The notes under the pieces are model-generated. The model did no database searches. It was not told where the DNA came from and saw only the letters and a program-made list of their open reading frames with translations. From Streptomyces sp. TLI_146 (GTDB lineage: Bacteria > Actinomycetota > Actinomycetes > Streptomycetales > Streptomycetaceae), in assembly GCF_002846415.1 (NCBI RefSeq), contig NZ_PJMX01000001.1:1736001-1800000 (forward strand): a stretch of DNA of 64,000 nucleotides, read 5' to 3'. Positions 10,001 through 18,778 of the stretch are shown here, piece by piece. Positions within the stretch are counted from its first letter, which is position 1; each line of letters starts with the position of its first letter. The translations under genes were made by a program, and so were the position numbers.

Positions 10001-10910
10001 CGCCACCGCGTGGCACGGCGATCCCGACCCGGTCACCGGGCCGGATGCCGAACTTCTCGATCAGATGCCTGGCCACGCGGTGGGAGCGGGCGGCGAGTTC
10101 GCCGTGCGTCCAGGAGAGGCCGGACTCGACGACCGCCACCCGGTCGGGCCAGCGGCCGGCCGAGGCGTCGGCGAGTTCCGTCAGAGTCCGGGGCGGGAAG
10201 GCCGCGAGCAGCGGCAGACCGCTCCACGCCTCCAGTTCGGTACGGTGCCCGGGGCTCAGCGGGTCGATCTCGGCGGCCGTCCGGTACGGACCGGCGGCGA
10301 TGGCGTCGAGGGTGGCGGCCAGGCAACGGGGCAGGTCCGCTCCGACGGCGGGTACCTTGCCGTCGGATCCGACCACCTCCAGCCGGATACCGCCGTCGGC
10401 CGCCAGTCGGCCGTGCACGAGCAACTCGGCGGGGGCGGTGAGCTGTGCCTCGCCCCAGGCGACGGCGAGTTGGGCGACGGCGGAGCCGTCTGCCTCACCG
10501 ACCGCGTCGAGCCGCGCGACCAGCGCGGCCCGGTCCTGCCACGGCAGCGCGGACGCCTCGGCCAGATCCCGGTGCAGCTCCTGGAGGAAGTCGCTCACCT
10601 TGGTGTCCGGGCCGAGCACTGTGCGCAGCAGCAGCTCGCCGCCGCCCATGCCGGGTGCCGGGCAGAGGACCGCGAGGTCCTCGGCGGCCCCGAACCGAGC
10701 CATGGCGAGGCGGGTGGCGGCGATGAGCAGCAGATGGAGACCGGTTGGATCGTCACCGGCGAGGTGGCGCAGCACAGCCGCCCGCTCCGGGGGAACCAGC
10801 GCAGCGCCGGGGGCGGTGACGGTGGCGCCGCCCGCCGGAAGGAGGTCTTCCCGGCTCATGCCCCGAAGTGCGGCAGCCCAGTGCGCTCGGACAGCGGCGG
10901 GTTCCAACAA
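7050..10910 (-). CDS. NRPS: condensation stub-A-T-C, 1286 aa
   Basis: Activates one amino acid and carries a C-terminal condensation domain. The start is TTG 10910 (GGGAGAAA just upstream). Residues ~1-230 look like the C-terminal part of a condensation domain without HHxxxDG. The adenylation domain spans ~240-740 (A3 FFTSGSTGLPK at ~388, NVYGPTETT, FRTGDLARW, GRNDDQVKLHGNRVE, RTALGKVDRR). The carrier serine is in FFEAGGHSL (~780). The condensation domain spans ~850-1286 with HHAVNDAWS at ~980, in which the usual Gly after the Asp is Ala. A hand-aligned pocket is DPFCVGVMSK, which I cannot match to a substrate. No thioesterase or reductase follows. It heads the leftward operon, and the AT-rich 675-bp intergenic region upstream is its likely promoter region. 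Confidence 0.96.
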   Translation of the reverse strand: MLEPAAVRAHWAAALRGMSREDLLPAGGATVTAPGAALVPPERAAVLRHLAGDDPTGLHLLLIAATRLAMARFGAAEDLAVLCPAPGMGGGELLLRTVLGPDTKVSDFLQELHRDLAEASALPWQDRAALVARLDAVGEADGSAVAQLAVAWGEAQLTAPAELLVHGRLAADGGIRLEVVGSDGKVPAVGADLPRCLAATLDAIAAGPYRTAAEIDPLSPGHRTELEAWSGLPLLAAFPPRTLTELADASAGRWPDRVAVVESGLSWTHGELAARSHRVARHLIEKFGIRPGDRVGIAVPRGGDLVLATLAVLRAGAVYVPIDPRHPAARVQHLIDGSAACLVIGDVTTGDSRLPVLSALDLRAASESDGVAAPPLPEPRPQDDAVVFFTSGSTGLPKAVVLRHDQIAHHVVMSADLLGVDESLRCALLSAISADPTAFQVFLTIAVGGALVAVGAPDELDPVTFWDRIREYGVTMVNCVPSLLSTMLEVLPPDAGLELPYVVTGSDTIPRGLLARTRGRLRIGTFVNVYGPTETTMSCTTFHCSGEDAVSLSAVPIGRPNPGFGVLVLTPGGDLAPVGVPGEVYVVGPAVAAGGYLGAPEATATRFVDCPLPGAGRAFRTGDLARWNADGTLDFLGRNDDQVKLHGNRVEPGEVEQTLVGLDGIREAVVVARTVGVNGKVLGAWYTADGDIEPEAVRAALAELLPAHMVPRVLRQVDELPRTALGKVDRRALAAEPAPEATGTWRAVDDADHAVAAAWERVFGHPPQSADEDFFEAGGHSLTAAQLVGALCTDQAAQGLSIRQVFTARSPRALAEALRAMPAHRPGPDATAAPVPAAGTASRWPATNAQARLWLLESLDDEEVRTYNMVEAYQLSRALDPAALEAAVGYLTDRHEALRTVFEMSAEQGSSRLWQVVRPAGRLRVRPRLQRVSPDAFDEALANARAEEARWRFDLAAGPLFRLRCLTTSGRPPVLLLNVHHAVNDAWSYSVLMHDLLVAARSFERGEQPRLPEVSGYVAHAAALDTRLSGSRGEEHARYWRAALADLPPAPALPGDLVPGPRRTNAGGFARVALDERATEGVRALAVRTGATPFMVYTAAVRALLHRLTGAVDMPLGTVSAGRPTPDLAHEAGLFVNTVVLRTVLDPSAGFGRLVEECVRTSLDAQEHEEYPFDQLVRDLGLPRDQGRNPLFDVLVETVVAGDAGMAPTDGGEDVRHLPADDQVSDFDLSFGFLIPPPGSPERAEVWVGHRRDLFTRERATQLGERLRELLTELLAAPDAPLTAAP

Positions 10911-11059
10911 CGATTTCTCCCTGGAAGAGCTCTGGGTGGCGGGAGATCAGTTGTATACGAGTTATTCGTTTCCAGCCACATAAATTCTTGCAGGGCGCTT
11001 TTCCGCTCACATTGAACAGTTGAAAAGTGATCCAATCATGATGATCACGGGCCCATCAA

Positions 11060-11075
11060 TGTGATTGACATCACA
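11060..11075. promoter_or_regulatory. CRP-like inverted repeat TGTGAT-N4-ATCACA
   Basis: Perfect 6+6 inverted repeat TGTGATTGACATCACA, which fits the general CRP/FNR consensus TGTGA-N6-TCACA. It lies ~150 bp upstream of the TTG start of the leftward NRPS. Streptomyces has a Crp homologue reported to influence antibiotic clusters; GntR-type repressors also use GTGAT-like arms. Binding is inference. Confidence 0.5.
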
Positions 11076-11402
11076 GCGTCAATCGAGAGTCGACACCACT
11101 GGCCACCAGCATGCGATCGCCACTCTTTGCCCGATTCCACCTTATAAGTCTCCGGTCGAAAGCGTTGCTTTGGGCGGAATGGACGCATCACGAGCCCGCG
11201 GTATTGGTCATTCCGTTTATGTACTCCCGTGGCCGGTCACCGAGATTTCAAGAGGAATCGGACACTGCGTCAAAATAGGTCCGTTTACGGCGAGTTATCT
11301 GCACATGGGGCTCGCCGTCGGAGCGAGCAGGCCGACGGAGCCTCCCTGGCGCGATCCGAACGGGGTTCGACGTGGCAATCCACAGCGGCGACCCGACGTC
11401 AA

Positions 11403-11418
11403 GGTGATCCGCATCACA
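11403..11418. promoter_or_regulatory. Second CRP-like inverted repeat, GTGAT-N4-ATCAC
   Basis: GGTGATCCGCATCACA keeps five complementary positions per arm (GTGAT/ATCAC) with the same 4-bp centre spacing as the site at 11060-11075. It lies ~170 bp upstream of the exporter start at 11586. Two same-spaced copies in one 675-bp intergenic region make chance less likely than for one copy alone. Confidence 0.45.
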
Positions 11419-11585
11419 AAGAATTCGATTGAGCCGCAAGATCGTGAGCAGCTACGTTGTGGTCGTTTCTTGCGACCGGCTTACGGTCGGGGCTCCTGCC
11501 AAAGAACTTCGGGGGATCAACAATCAGCGCCGGCCGGCGGAATAGGCCGCGCCTTGCTGCACTCCTCCCTGAATAAAGGAACCGT

Positions 11586-12860
11586 GTGAGTTCATTCCAC
11601 ATCTTCCGTGCGAATCCGGCATTCAGGCGGTACTGGTCCGCCAGATCGGTTTCCTTGGTGGGAGACGGCATCGCCACCGTCGCACTGCTGCTTCTGATAA
11701 CCGGCAGCGGAGCGAGCCCCACCGGAGTGGCGGCGCTGTTGCTGGCTCAGGCGGTACCGCGCTTCTTCGGACCCATTGCGGGCGCGCTCCCCGACCGTTT
11801 CGAAGTCAGGCGCCTGCTTCTTCTGGCAGAAATCGGGCAGGGCGTGGTCTTCATCGCCATCGCCCTGGTGCCGTCGCACACGATTGTCCTGGTACCCCTC
11901 GTCGCACTCGCGTCGTCACTGGCCACGGTCTTCAATGCCGCCGGCCGTACGGTGATGCCCCGGGTGGTCGACACCGACCAACTGATGCCCGCCAACGCCT
12001 GGATGGGCACCGCGTTCAATCTCCAGGCGGCGCTCGGCCCGGTCCTGGGCGGCACGGCCGCCGCGCTGATCGAGCCCAGCGGCGCACTGCTGGTCAACGC
12101 GGTCAGCTTCTTCATCGGTGCCGCTCTGCTGCTCGGCCTGCCCCGAATGGAGCCCGTGGGCTCTTCGGACACCAATACGCCCGGCACCAAGGCGCCCGGA
12201 TTCCTCGCGGGGGTCGGCGCGGGTATCGCCTTCACCTGGCGGCACCGGACGGCTCGGGCCATTTTCCTCCTGCTGCTCTTCGGCATCATGTTCGCCTCGC
12301 TGGACAATGTCGTCCTGGTCTTCCTCGCCCGTGACGTCCTCGACTCCGGTTCGTTCGGCTTCGGTCTGCTCGGCACCGGTTCAGGCGCGGCGATGGTCCT
12401 CGCGTCCCTCTGGCTGACCCGGTCCACCTCCAAGCTCTCGGCCGTGACCCTCCTGGCCGGCGGATGGATCGTCGCCGGTCTGGGTATCGCGCTCACCGGC
12501 GTGGCCCCGGTCCTTGCGGTGGCCGTGGCGACCCAGGCCCTGATGGGTGTGGGCAACAGCGTCGCGATGATCGGCGAAGAGACCCTGCTGCAGAAGGGCG
12601 TACCGGCCGAGATGCTGGGACGCGTGGGCGGCGCGCTCTCCTCCGCCGCCTTCGCGGGCAGCGCTCTCGCGTACGCCGTCGGCGGATTCGTCGCCAGCGC
12701 GCTGGCGCCCCGGACCTCGCTCACCATCGCCGGTGTCGGTCTGATGGCGGTGACGGTGCTCTGTCTGCCCGGTCTGCGCCACCGCGACGCCGTCCAGGGC
12801 GAAGAACCGGCCGAGGGCGACGACCTGGAGCGCGACGCGGCTCCTTCGTCCCCCGTATGA
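11586..12860 (+). CDS. MFS efflux transporter of the NRPS cluster
   Basis: Polytopic membrane protein of 424 aa with a major facilitator layout of about 12 hydrophobic segments. The N-terminal block NPAFRRYWSARSVSLVGDGI and the loop GALPDRFEVRR resemble the DHA3-type drug/siderophore exporter branch. GTG 11586 follows AAAGGA at a good distance. It opens the rightward gene set (exporter, thioesterase, NRPS, P450) and diverges from the leftward NRPS operon across a shared control region. The natural inference is export of the peptide product, giving efflux self-resistance; the substrate is not shown by sequence. The C-terminal ~25 residues are acidic and hydrophilic, consistent with a cytoplasmic tail. 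Confidence 0.92.
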   Translation: MSSFHIFRANPAFRRYWSARSVSLVGDGIATVALLLLITGSGASPTGVAALLLAQAVPRFFGPIAGALPDRFEVRRLLLLAEIGQGVVFIAIALVPSHTIVLVPLVALASSLATVFNAAGRTVMPRVVDTDQLMPANAWMGTAFNLQAALGPVLGGTAAALIEPSGALLVNAVSFFIGAALLLGLPRMEPVGSSDTNTPGTKAPGFLAGVGAGIAFTWRHRTARAIFLLLLFGIMFASLDNVVLVFLARDVLDSGSFGFGLLGTGSGAAMVLASLWLTRSTSKLSAVTLLAGGWIVAGLGIALTGVAPVLAVAVATQALMGVGNSVAMIGEETLLQKGVPAEMLGRVGGALSSAAFAGSALAYAVGGFVASALAPRTSLTIAGVGLMAVTVLCLPGLRHRDAVQGEEPAEGDDLERDAAPSSPV

Positions 12861-12897
12861 CGGCCCCCCTGGGCCCGGCCGGCCCGTCCGCTGGGAA

Positions 12898-13680
12898 GTG
12901 CTTCCGTTGACCGGTGACACCGGCGGGCTGATCAGCTGGGACCCGCCCCGGACCGCACGCGTCCACCTCGTGTGTGTGCCGCATGCGGGCTCCGGGGCCT
13001 ACCAGTTCCGTTCCTGGCAGCCGTTGCTCGGCCCTGAGGTCTCCCTGCTCGCCGTACAGCTGCCGGGGCGGGAGAACAGGTGGCGCGAGGCGCCGGCCAC
13101 CCACATGGCAGAAGTACTGGACGCGCTGGTACCGGAGTTGCTCAGCCGCCTCGAACTGCCCTACGTCGTCGTCGGACACAGCATGGGTGCGCTCCTGGGC
13201 CATCAGTTGGCCCAGGCCCTCGGCACCCGGCACGGCCGTTGGCCCGAGCACTTCATAGCCTCGGCCGCCCTGCCGCCCGACGAACCGTTCCCGCCCAGCG
13301 GCGTCAGCGGTCTTGACGACGCGGAGCTGGTCGCCGAACTGGTCGAACAGGGCGCGATACCGGCCGACGTCGCCCGCAACGACCGTCTGGTCCGGCTCGT
13401 GACCCGACCGCTGCGCGGCGACCTCGCCATGTGCGACTCCTACCTCCCCACCGCCGGGACTCCCCTTCCCTGCCCGCTGGACGTCTGGCGCGGGGCGGAC
13501 GACCTCGGGGTGTCCCACGACGGCGTCCAGGGATGGAGCCGCCATTGCGCCGCGGCCACGACGTTCCGCACGTTCCCCGGCGGCCACCTCTACCACCTGA
13601 CCGATCCGCGTTCCGTCGTCGGCGAACTCCGCCGCATCGTCACCGGGACACGGCCACGAGGCGGACCGCCCGACGTCTGA
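12898..13680 (+). CDS. Type II thioesterase, second copy
   Basis: Alpha/beta-hydrolase of 260 aa in the type II thioesterase family. Visible motifs are VCVPHAGSGAYQFRSW, QLPGRENRWRE, nucleophile elbow GHSMGALLGHQ, the acid region DVWRGADDLGVS and the histidine in FPGGHLYHLT. The reading starts at GTG 12898, preceded by TGGGAA; a TTG a few codons later is an alternative. It lies 37 bp after the exporter and 88 bp before the next NRPS, so the three are probably co-transcribed. Divergence from the copy at 2174-2932 (different elbow and loops) suggests the two may serve different carrier domains and are not a recent duplication. Confidence 0.93.
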   Translation: MLPLTGDTGGLISWDPPRTARVHLVCVPHAGSGAYQFRSWQPLLGPEVSLLAVQLPGRENRWREAPATHMAEVLDALVPELLSRLELPYVVVGHSMGALLGHQLAQALGTRHGRWPEHFIASAALPPDEPFPPSGVSGLDDAELVAELVEQGAIPADVARNDRLVRLVTRPLRGDLAMCDSYLPTAGTPLPCPLDVWRGADDLGVSHDGVQGWSRHCAAATTFRTFPGGHLYHLTDPRSVVGELRRIVTGTRPRGGPPDV

Positions 13681-13768
13681 TCGGCTGAGGCCCGCACGCG
13701 GCGGGTCCCGCGGCAGCCACCGGTTCCGGCAGCCCATCGCACCACCAGCACACCGAAAGGACCCCGTC

Positions 13769-16700
13769 ATGACGTCTGCCGAGCCGACGACACACGCTCC
13801 AACACCCCGCCCCGCTCCGGGGCCCGACGTCCTGCTCGCCGCGACCGTTGCCGTGTTGGGCCACTTCGACGGCGACGCGGACCAGACGCTGACGGTGTGG
13901 CAGGACGGCTCCGCCCGTACGGTCCGTGTGTCCACCGACGCCACCGCCGTGTCCGCCACTCTCGTCGAGGCCACGAGGGCGGGTCTGCTGGCCGCCGAGC
14001 CGGCACCGTCTCCCGACGCCGGACGGCTCGTCGACCTCACCGGGGACTGTCCCGCGCCGGCCGACCTCGACCTGCTCGTCCGCCTCGACGACGCCCGGCG
14101 GACCGTGCACGTCGCCACCGGTCCGGCCTGGGCACGCACCGCGACCGCCGAGCGGCTCAGCGGCCTCATCCAGCGCGTCGCCGGCCATCTCGCCGACCCG
14201 GCCACCGCCGACGCCCCGTTGTCCCGGCTGCCGTTCCTCACCGCCGACGAGCGCACCCGCCTGGTGGTCGAACTCAACGACACCACCGCCGAGGTCCCGC
14301 CTCGTACGGTCGCCCAGGCCATCGCCGATCTCGCCGCAGAGGACCCGGACGCCCCCGCGGTCATCACCCGTGAGCGCGTCCTGAGCCGCCGGGAACTACA
14401 GGATCTGGCGCGTACGGTGGCGGGGCAGCTGGCGCGGGCCGGGGTCCGGGAGGGCGACTCGGTCTACGTCTGCCTCCCCCGCTCCGCCGAACTCGTGGTC
14501 GCCTGGACGGCCGCCCTGGGCGCCGGCATCGTCTGCGTACCGGTCGACCCCGCCTACCCGCAGGCCCGGATCCAGCAGATCGTCCAGGGCGAGTCCCCGA
14601 CGGTGCTGACCGTGCCCTCGACCCACGACCTCATCCCCCACGCACGGCGCATCCCCGTGGTGCTGGACCCGCCGGCCGGCTCTCCCGCCCCGGACGGCGC
14701 CTGGCCGGTGGCGGCCGCGCCGGAGTCGGTGGTCTACGTCATGCACACCTCTGGTTCGACCGGCGTCCCGAAGGGCGTCGCGATCCGTGAGATCGGTCTG
14801 CGCAACCTCATGCACGTCTCCGCCAGACAGTTCGGCCTCGGCCCGGGACGGCGCTCGTTGAGCCTGGCGAGCCCCGGCTTCGACGCCAACGTGTGGGAAC
14901 TGCTGGCCCCGCTGTACGCCGGTGCCGCGGTGGTGCCCTTCGACGACGAGCTGATCTCGGCGAAGGGGCTGGCCGAGTGTGTCCGGGCTACCGAAGCCGA
15001 CGCGTTCTTCCCGTTCTCACCGCTGCTCATCAGGCTCGACCCCGCCGACTTCCCCGGCATCCGGACGGTCATCACCGCGGGCGAGCTGTTCAGCCAGGAG
15101 CTCGTCGACCGCTGGCAGCCGGGCCGCGAGATGATCTACGCCTTCGGTCCCACCGAGGCCACCGCCCTGCAGTCCTGGCACTACTGCCACGCGGGTTCCC
15201 CCGAGCCGGCCCCCTCCATCGGACGGCCGATGACCAACCTGCGCATGTGGCTGGTGGATCCCTGGGGCGGCCTCGCCGCGCCCGGCGCCGTGGGAGAGCT
15301 GTACATCGGCGGCCTGGGAGTCGGGGCGGGCTACGTGGGGCTGCCGGAGGCCACGGCGGCCAAGTTCGTCGTACGGCCCGAACTCGACGGCGACAGCACG
15401 CTGTACCGCACCGGCGACCTCGCGAGTTTCCGCCCCGACGGGGCCATCGACTTCCGTGGCCGCAAGGACAACCAGGTCAAGCTCCGCGGTTTCCGGGTCG
15501 AACTCGGCGAGGTGGAGACGGTTCTCGCCGCCCTGCCGGGCATCGACACCGCGATCTCGGTGGTCCATGAGACCGATGCGGAGCGGCTCCTGGTCGCCCA
15601 TCTGATCCCGGTCCCGGGCACCGAGCTGCCGTCCCCCGCACACCTGCGGGAGCAACTGGCCGACCTGCTGCCGTACTACATGATTCCCAGCGCCTTCGTG
15701 GCGCTCACCGATATCCCGTACACCCCCAACGGCAAGATCGACCGTACGGTATTGGCCCGCAGGCCGCTCCCGGCGCCCTCCGAGCCCGCGACCGGCTCCG
15801 GCGACATGGCGGACCGCGAGATCCTCGCCGAGGTCAGCGCCGCCTTCGCCGTCGTTCTCGGCGTCCCCGACATCGCTCCGGACCAGGACTTCTTCGCCGC
15901 CGGAGGCCACAGCCTCGGCGTCGCCGAGATCGCCGGACGCCTCAACGACCACTACCGTACGGACATCCGCGCCCGCGACCTCTTCGAGCACCCCACCCCC
16001 GCGGACCTCACCCGCCGCATCGCCCAACTCCTCGCCACCACCGAGGGAGCGGCCGCGGACGCGGAGCCGGACTCCGACGAGGGCGGACCCGGCCTGCTGC
16101 CGGTGCAGTCCTGGCAGTGGCTGCTGCGGCAGGCGCGTCCGGAGGACGACGCCGCCTACAACGTGCCGACGCTCTTCACCTGCGGCGGCGCGGTCGACCC
16201 CGAACGTCTGCGTGTGGCGCTGAAGGCCCTCCGTCTGCGGCATCCGATGCTGCAGGCGACCGTGCGCGAGGTCAACGGTGCTCCTCAGGTCTCGCTGGAC
16301 GGCCCGGAGCCGGCGCTTGAGGTGGTCGACCTGAGCGAGGCGGCCGACCCGGAGGCGGACTGCGCCGAGGCCGTCCGCCGGCGCGCCAACCTGCCCATCG
16401 ACCTGGCCGCCGGTCCCGCTCTGCGCGCCACTCTGCTCCGTCTGCCCGGCGGCCACCACCGCCTGCTGACGGTCTGCCACCACATCGTCAGCGACGGCCC
16501 GGGCATCGATATCCTCGCCCGCGACCTGGTGGCCGCCTACGAGGGCACGGCGGACGCCCTGCCGCCCCTGACGCGTGATCCGCTGGCGGTCGGCCGGACC
16601 GAGTCCCAGCTGCTGGCGCAGGGGGCCTTCGACGGGCAGCTCGACCACTGGCGTGAGGTGCTCACACCCCCGCCGGCCGCGCTCCCGCTGCCCGTGGACA

Positions 16701-17458
16701 ACCCCCGCGTCCGCCCCGCCGGCGCGCGGACCGCAACGGTCGAGGTCGAGCTGGGAGCCCAGCTCACCGGCTCCCTGCGGGAGATCGGCCGACAGGCTCG
16801 TACCGGCCTCGCGGCCCCGCTCGCGGCCGCCGTCGCCGTCGCGCTCAGCCACTCCACCGGGCACAAGGACATCTGCCTCGGTACGCCGGTCAATCTGCGC
16901 GGTGAACTCGGCCTGACCGAGCACCTCACCAACGGAGCCAACTCCACGGTCCTGCGCCTGCGGATGGGTGCGGGTTCCCTCGCGGAGCTGCTCGCCGACG
17001 TCGCGGAGCAGATGCACGCGGCGATCGACTACGCGCGGGTCCCCTTCCCCCATGTGGTGGACCGTCTGGCGATGCCGATCACCCCCTTGCGCAACGCGCT
17101 GTTCGACGTCTTCGTGACGTGCTACCGCCGCAGCGAGGCGGGCACAGCCCCGGGGCTCACGCTCTCAGGGCAGGTGGTCCCGTTGGATTCCGGTCTGTGC
17201 GACCTGTCGTTCCAGGGCTGCGAGCACCGTGACGGGCTCACCCTGATCCTCCAGTACGACAGTGACCTCTACGACGAGGACACCGCCCTGCTGTTCCTGG
17301 ACCGGTGGCGGCTCGCCGTCACGGCCCTGGCCACCGAACCCGAGGCGCCGTGGTCGCGCCCGGGCCTCGGTACACCGGCCGCCGCGCAGGCCCCCGCGGT
17401 GGCGGGCTTCGGCGGCTTCCGGTTCGACACCGCGACCGGAGAGGGCGGCGAGGGATGA
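13769..17458 (+). CDS. NRPS: condensation stub-A-T-C, Phe-like pocket, 1229 aa
   Basis: Activates and condenses one residue. Residues ~1-170 are a weak condensation-like stub without HHxxxDG. The adenylation domain spans ~180-665 (A3 HTSGSTGVPKG at ~326, AFGPTEAT, YRTGDLASF, GRKDNQVKLRGFRVE, TPNGKID). The carrier serine is in FFAAGGHSLG (~714). The condensation domain spans ~760-1210 with an intact HHIVSDG at ~904. The hand-aligned pocket is DAWFIAAALK, close to the phenylalanine type DAWT(I/V)AA(I/V)CK, so an aromatic or bulky hydrophobic residue is the best guess. The gene overlaps the following P450 by ATGA, which suggests that the P450 acts on the residue loaded here. The C-terminus ends in a short Ala/Pro/Gly-rich tail, and no release domain follows. 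Confidence 0.96.
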   Translation: MTSAEPTTHAPTPRPAPGPDVLLAATVAVLGHFDGDADQTLTVWQDGSARTVRVSTDATAVSATLVEATRAGLLAAEPAPSPDAGRLVDLTGDCPAPADLDLLVRLDDARRTVHVATGPAWARTATAERLSGLIQRVAGHLADPATADAPLSRLPFLTADERTRLVVELNDTTAEVPPRTVAQAIADLAAEDPDAPAVITRERVLSRRELQDLARTVAGQLARAGVREGDSVYVCLPRSAELVVAWTAALGAGIVCVPVDPAYPQARIQQIVQGESPTVLTVPSTHDLIPHARRIPVVLDPPAGSPAPDGAWPVAAAPESVVYVMHTSGSTGVPKGVAIREIGLRNLMHVSARQFGLGPGRRSLSLASPGFDANVWELLAPLYAGAAVVPFDDELISAKGLAECVRATEADAFFPFSPLLIRLDPADFPGIRTVITAGELFSQELVDRWQPGREMIYAFGPTEATALQSWHYCHAGSPEPAPSIGRPMTNLRMWLVDPWGGLAAPGAVGELYIGGLGVGAGYVGLPEATAAKFVVRPELDGDSTLYRTGDLASFRPDGAIDFRGRKDNQVKLRGFRVELGEVETVLAALPGIDTAISVVHETDAERLLVAHLIPVPGTELPSPAHLREQLADLLPYYMIPSAFVALTDIPYTPNGKIDRTVLARRPLPAPSEPATGSGDMADREILAEVSAAFAVVLGVPDIAPDQDFFAAGGHSLGVAEIAGRLNDHYRTDIRARDLFEHPTPADLTRRIAQLLATTEGAAADAEPDSDEGGPGLLPVQSWQWLLRQARPEDDAAYNVPTLFTCGGAVDPERLRVALKALRLRHPMLQATVREVNGAPQVSLDGPEPALEVVDLSEAADPEADCAEAVRRRANLPIDLAAGPALRATLLRLPGGHHRLLTVCHHIVSDGPGIDILARDLVAAYEGTADALPPLTRDPLAVGRTESQLLAQGAFDGQLDHWREVLTPPPAALPLPVDNPRVRPAGARTATVEVELGAQLTGSLREIGRQARTGLAAPLAAAVAVALSHSTGHKDICLGTPVNLRGELGLTEHLTNGANSTVLRLRMGAGSLAELLADVAEQMHAAIDYARVPFPHVVDRLAMPITPLRNALFDVFVTCYRRSEAGTAPGLTLSGQVVPLDSGLCDLSFQGCEHRDGLTLILQYDSDLYDEDTALLFLDRWRLAVTALATEPEAPWSRPGLGTPAAAQAPAVAGFGGFRFDTATGEGGEG

Positions 17459-18693
17459 GCGCCCCGCACGCCGCCGTACAGCCGCGTCCCCAGCCGGCCG
17501 AGTGGACGGACGTGAATCTGGCCGACCCCTCGGTGCACGCGGAATTCGACCTCACCCAGTGGTGGCGCCGCAGGCGCGAGGAGAACCCCGTCGCCCGGCA
17601 CGACCACATTCCGGGCCAGGACGGGTTCTGGGTGGTCTCCCGGCACGCCGACGTGATGGACGCCTACCGGCGGCCCCAGGACTTCGGATCGGCGGCGGGG
17701 AATGTCATGGACACCCTGCTGCACGGTGGAGACTCGTCGTCCGGGCGGATGCTCGCGGTGTCGGACGGCGAGCAGCACCGCGGAGTGCGCCGGCTGGTGC
17801 AGCGCGGGTTCTCCCCCGCACTCCTGGACCGGCTCGGGGCCTCGACCCGTGCGGCGACGCGCAAGCTCGTGGCCCGGGCGGTGGAGCGCGGCCGCTGCGA
17901 CTTCATGAAGGACGTGGCGGCCCACATCCCGATCGCCGCGATCTGCGAGCTGCTGGGCGTGCCCGACTCCGACAGCCGGTACATCATGGAGCTCGCCAAC
18001 TCGGCCCTGGGATCGGACGTCCCCGGGCAGACCGCGCGGGAAGCGCAGCTGGCCCAGAGCGAGATCCTCGTGTACTTCTCGCAGCACGTCCGCAGACTGC
18101 GGGCCGATCCCCGCGACGACCTGCTGAGCATGCTGACGACCAGTGAACTGGACGGCAGCCCGCTGCGCGACGACGTGATCGTCTTCAACTGCTACAGCCT
18201 GGTCCTCGGCGGCGATGAGACCACCCGGCTGGGCATGGTCGGCGGGCTGCTGGCCCTGATGGAACACCCGGAGCAGTGGGCGCGGTTCAAGAGCGGTGAG
18301 ACCTCGGTCGAGTCGCTGGTGGAGGAGGTCATGCGGTGGACCACCCCGGCGATCCACGTGGGCCGGACGGCACTGCGCGACACCGAGCTGGGCGGGCAGC
18401 GGATCGCCAAGGGTGACGTGGTCACCCTGTGGAACACCTCTGCCAACTGGGACGAGCGCGTCTTCACCGACCCGGAGGCCTTCGACGGCGGCCGCCGGCC
18501 GAACCGCCATGTCAGCTTCGGTTTCGGCCCCCACTTCTGCGTGGGCGCCCAGCTGGGGCGGATCGAACTGAGTGCCTTGTTCGAGGCGCTGCGGGCCTCG
18601 GTCGCGGAGGCGGAGCTGACCGGCCCGGTGGGGCGCTTCTACTCCAACTTCCTCAGCGGGGTCAGCAGCCTCCCGGTGGAGCTGCGCCGCTGA
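17455..18693 (+). CDS. Cytochrome P450 coupled to the NRPS
   Basis: Bacterial class I P450 of 412 aa. The I-helix oxygen-binding motif is GGDETTR (~252), the K-helix ExxR lies in EEVMRW, and the heme loop is FGFGPHFCVGAQLGR with Cys ~362. The start overlaps the upstream NRPS stop (ATGA at 17455-17458), implying translational coupling. P450s placed this way often beta-hydroxylate an aromatic aminoacyl-carrier substrate (NovI/NikQ type) or modify the finished peptide; the Phe-like pocket of the coupled NRPS favours the first. No ferredoxin or reductase gene is present in the window, so electrons must come from elsewhere. A strong hairpin follows at 18716. Confidence 0.95.
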   Translation: MSAPHAAVQPRPQPAEWTDVNLADPSVHAEFDLTQWWRRRREENPVARHDHIPGQDGFWVVSRHADVMDAYRRPQDFGSAAGNVMDTLLHGGDSSSGRMLAVSDGEQHRGVRRLVQRGFSPALLDRLGASTRAATRKLVARAVERGRCDFMKDVAAHIPIAAICELLGVPDSDSRYIMELANSALGSDVPGQTAREAQLAQSEILVYFSQHVRRLRADPRDDLLSMLTTSELDGSPLRDDVIVFNCYSLVLGGDETTRLGMVGGLLALMEHPEQWARFKSGETSVESLVEEVMRWTTPAIHVGRTALRDTELGGQRIAKGDVVTLWNTSANWDERVFTDPEAFDGGRRPNRHVSFGFGPHFCVGAQLGRIELSALFEALRASVAEAELTGPVGRFYSNFLSGVSSLPVELRR

Positions 18694-18715
18694 CCCGGGG
18701 ACGGGACGCACGCCG

Positions 18716-18749
18716 AAGGGGCCGACGGGATCTCTCCCGTCGGCCCCTT
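18716..18749. terminator. Bidirectional hairpin terminator
   Basis: Perfect 15-bp stem (18716-18730 with 18735-18749) and a TCTC loop, lying between the convergent P450 and NRPS ends. It can serve both strands: AAGG opens the left arm and CCTTTC ends the right. Confidence 0.85.
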
Positions 18750-18778
18750 TCACGCGGGCTCCCTTTCGTACCGTGCCC

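Larger units (their letters stand above)
10911..11585. promoter_or_regulatory. AT-rich divergent intergenic region of the NRPS cluster
   Basis: 675 bp between divergent starts (NRPS at 10910, exporter at 11586), clearly more AT-rich than the flanking genes and with no supportable ORF. It holds two CRP-like inverted repeats, at 11060-11075 and 11403-11418. The heptamer GCGTCAA occurs at 11076-11082 and 11267-11273; the second is extended to GCGTCAAAAT, which recurs on the opposite strand upstream of the NRPS starting at 21226. It is the best candidate for the main control region of the cluster, serving both the leftward NRPS operon and the rightward export/NRPS operon. No clear -35/-10 pair could be chosen by eye. 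Confidence 0.7.
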
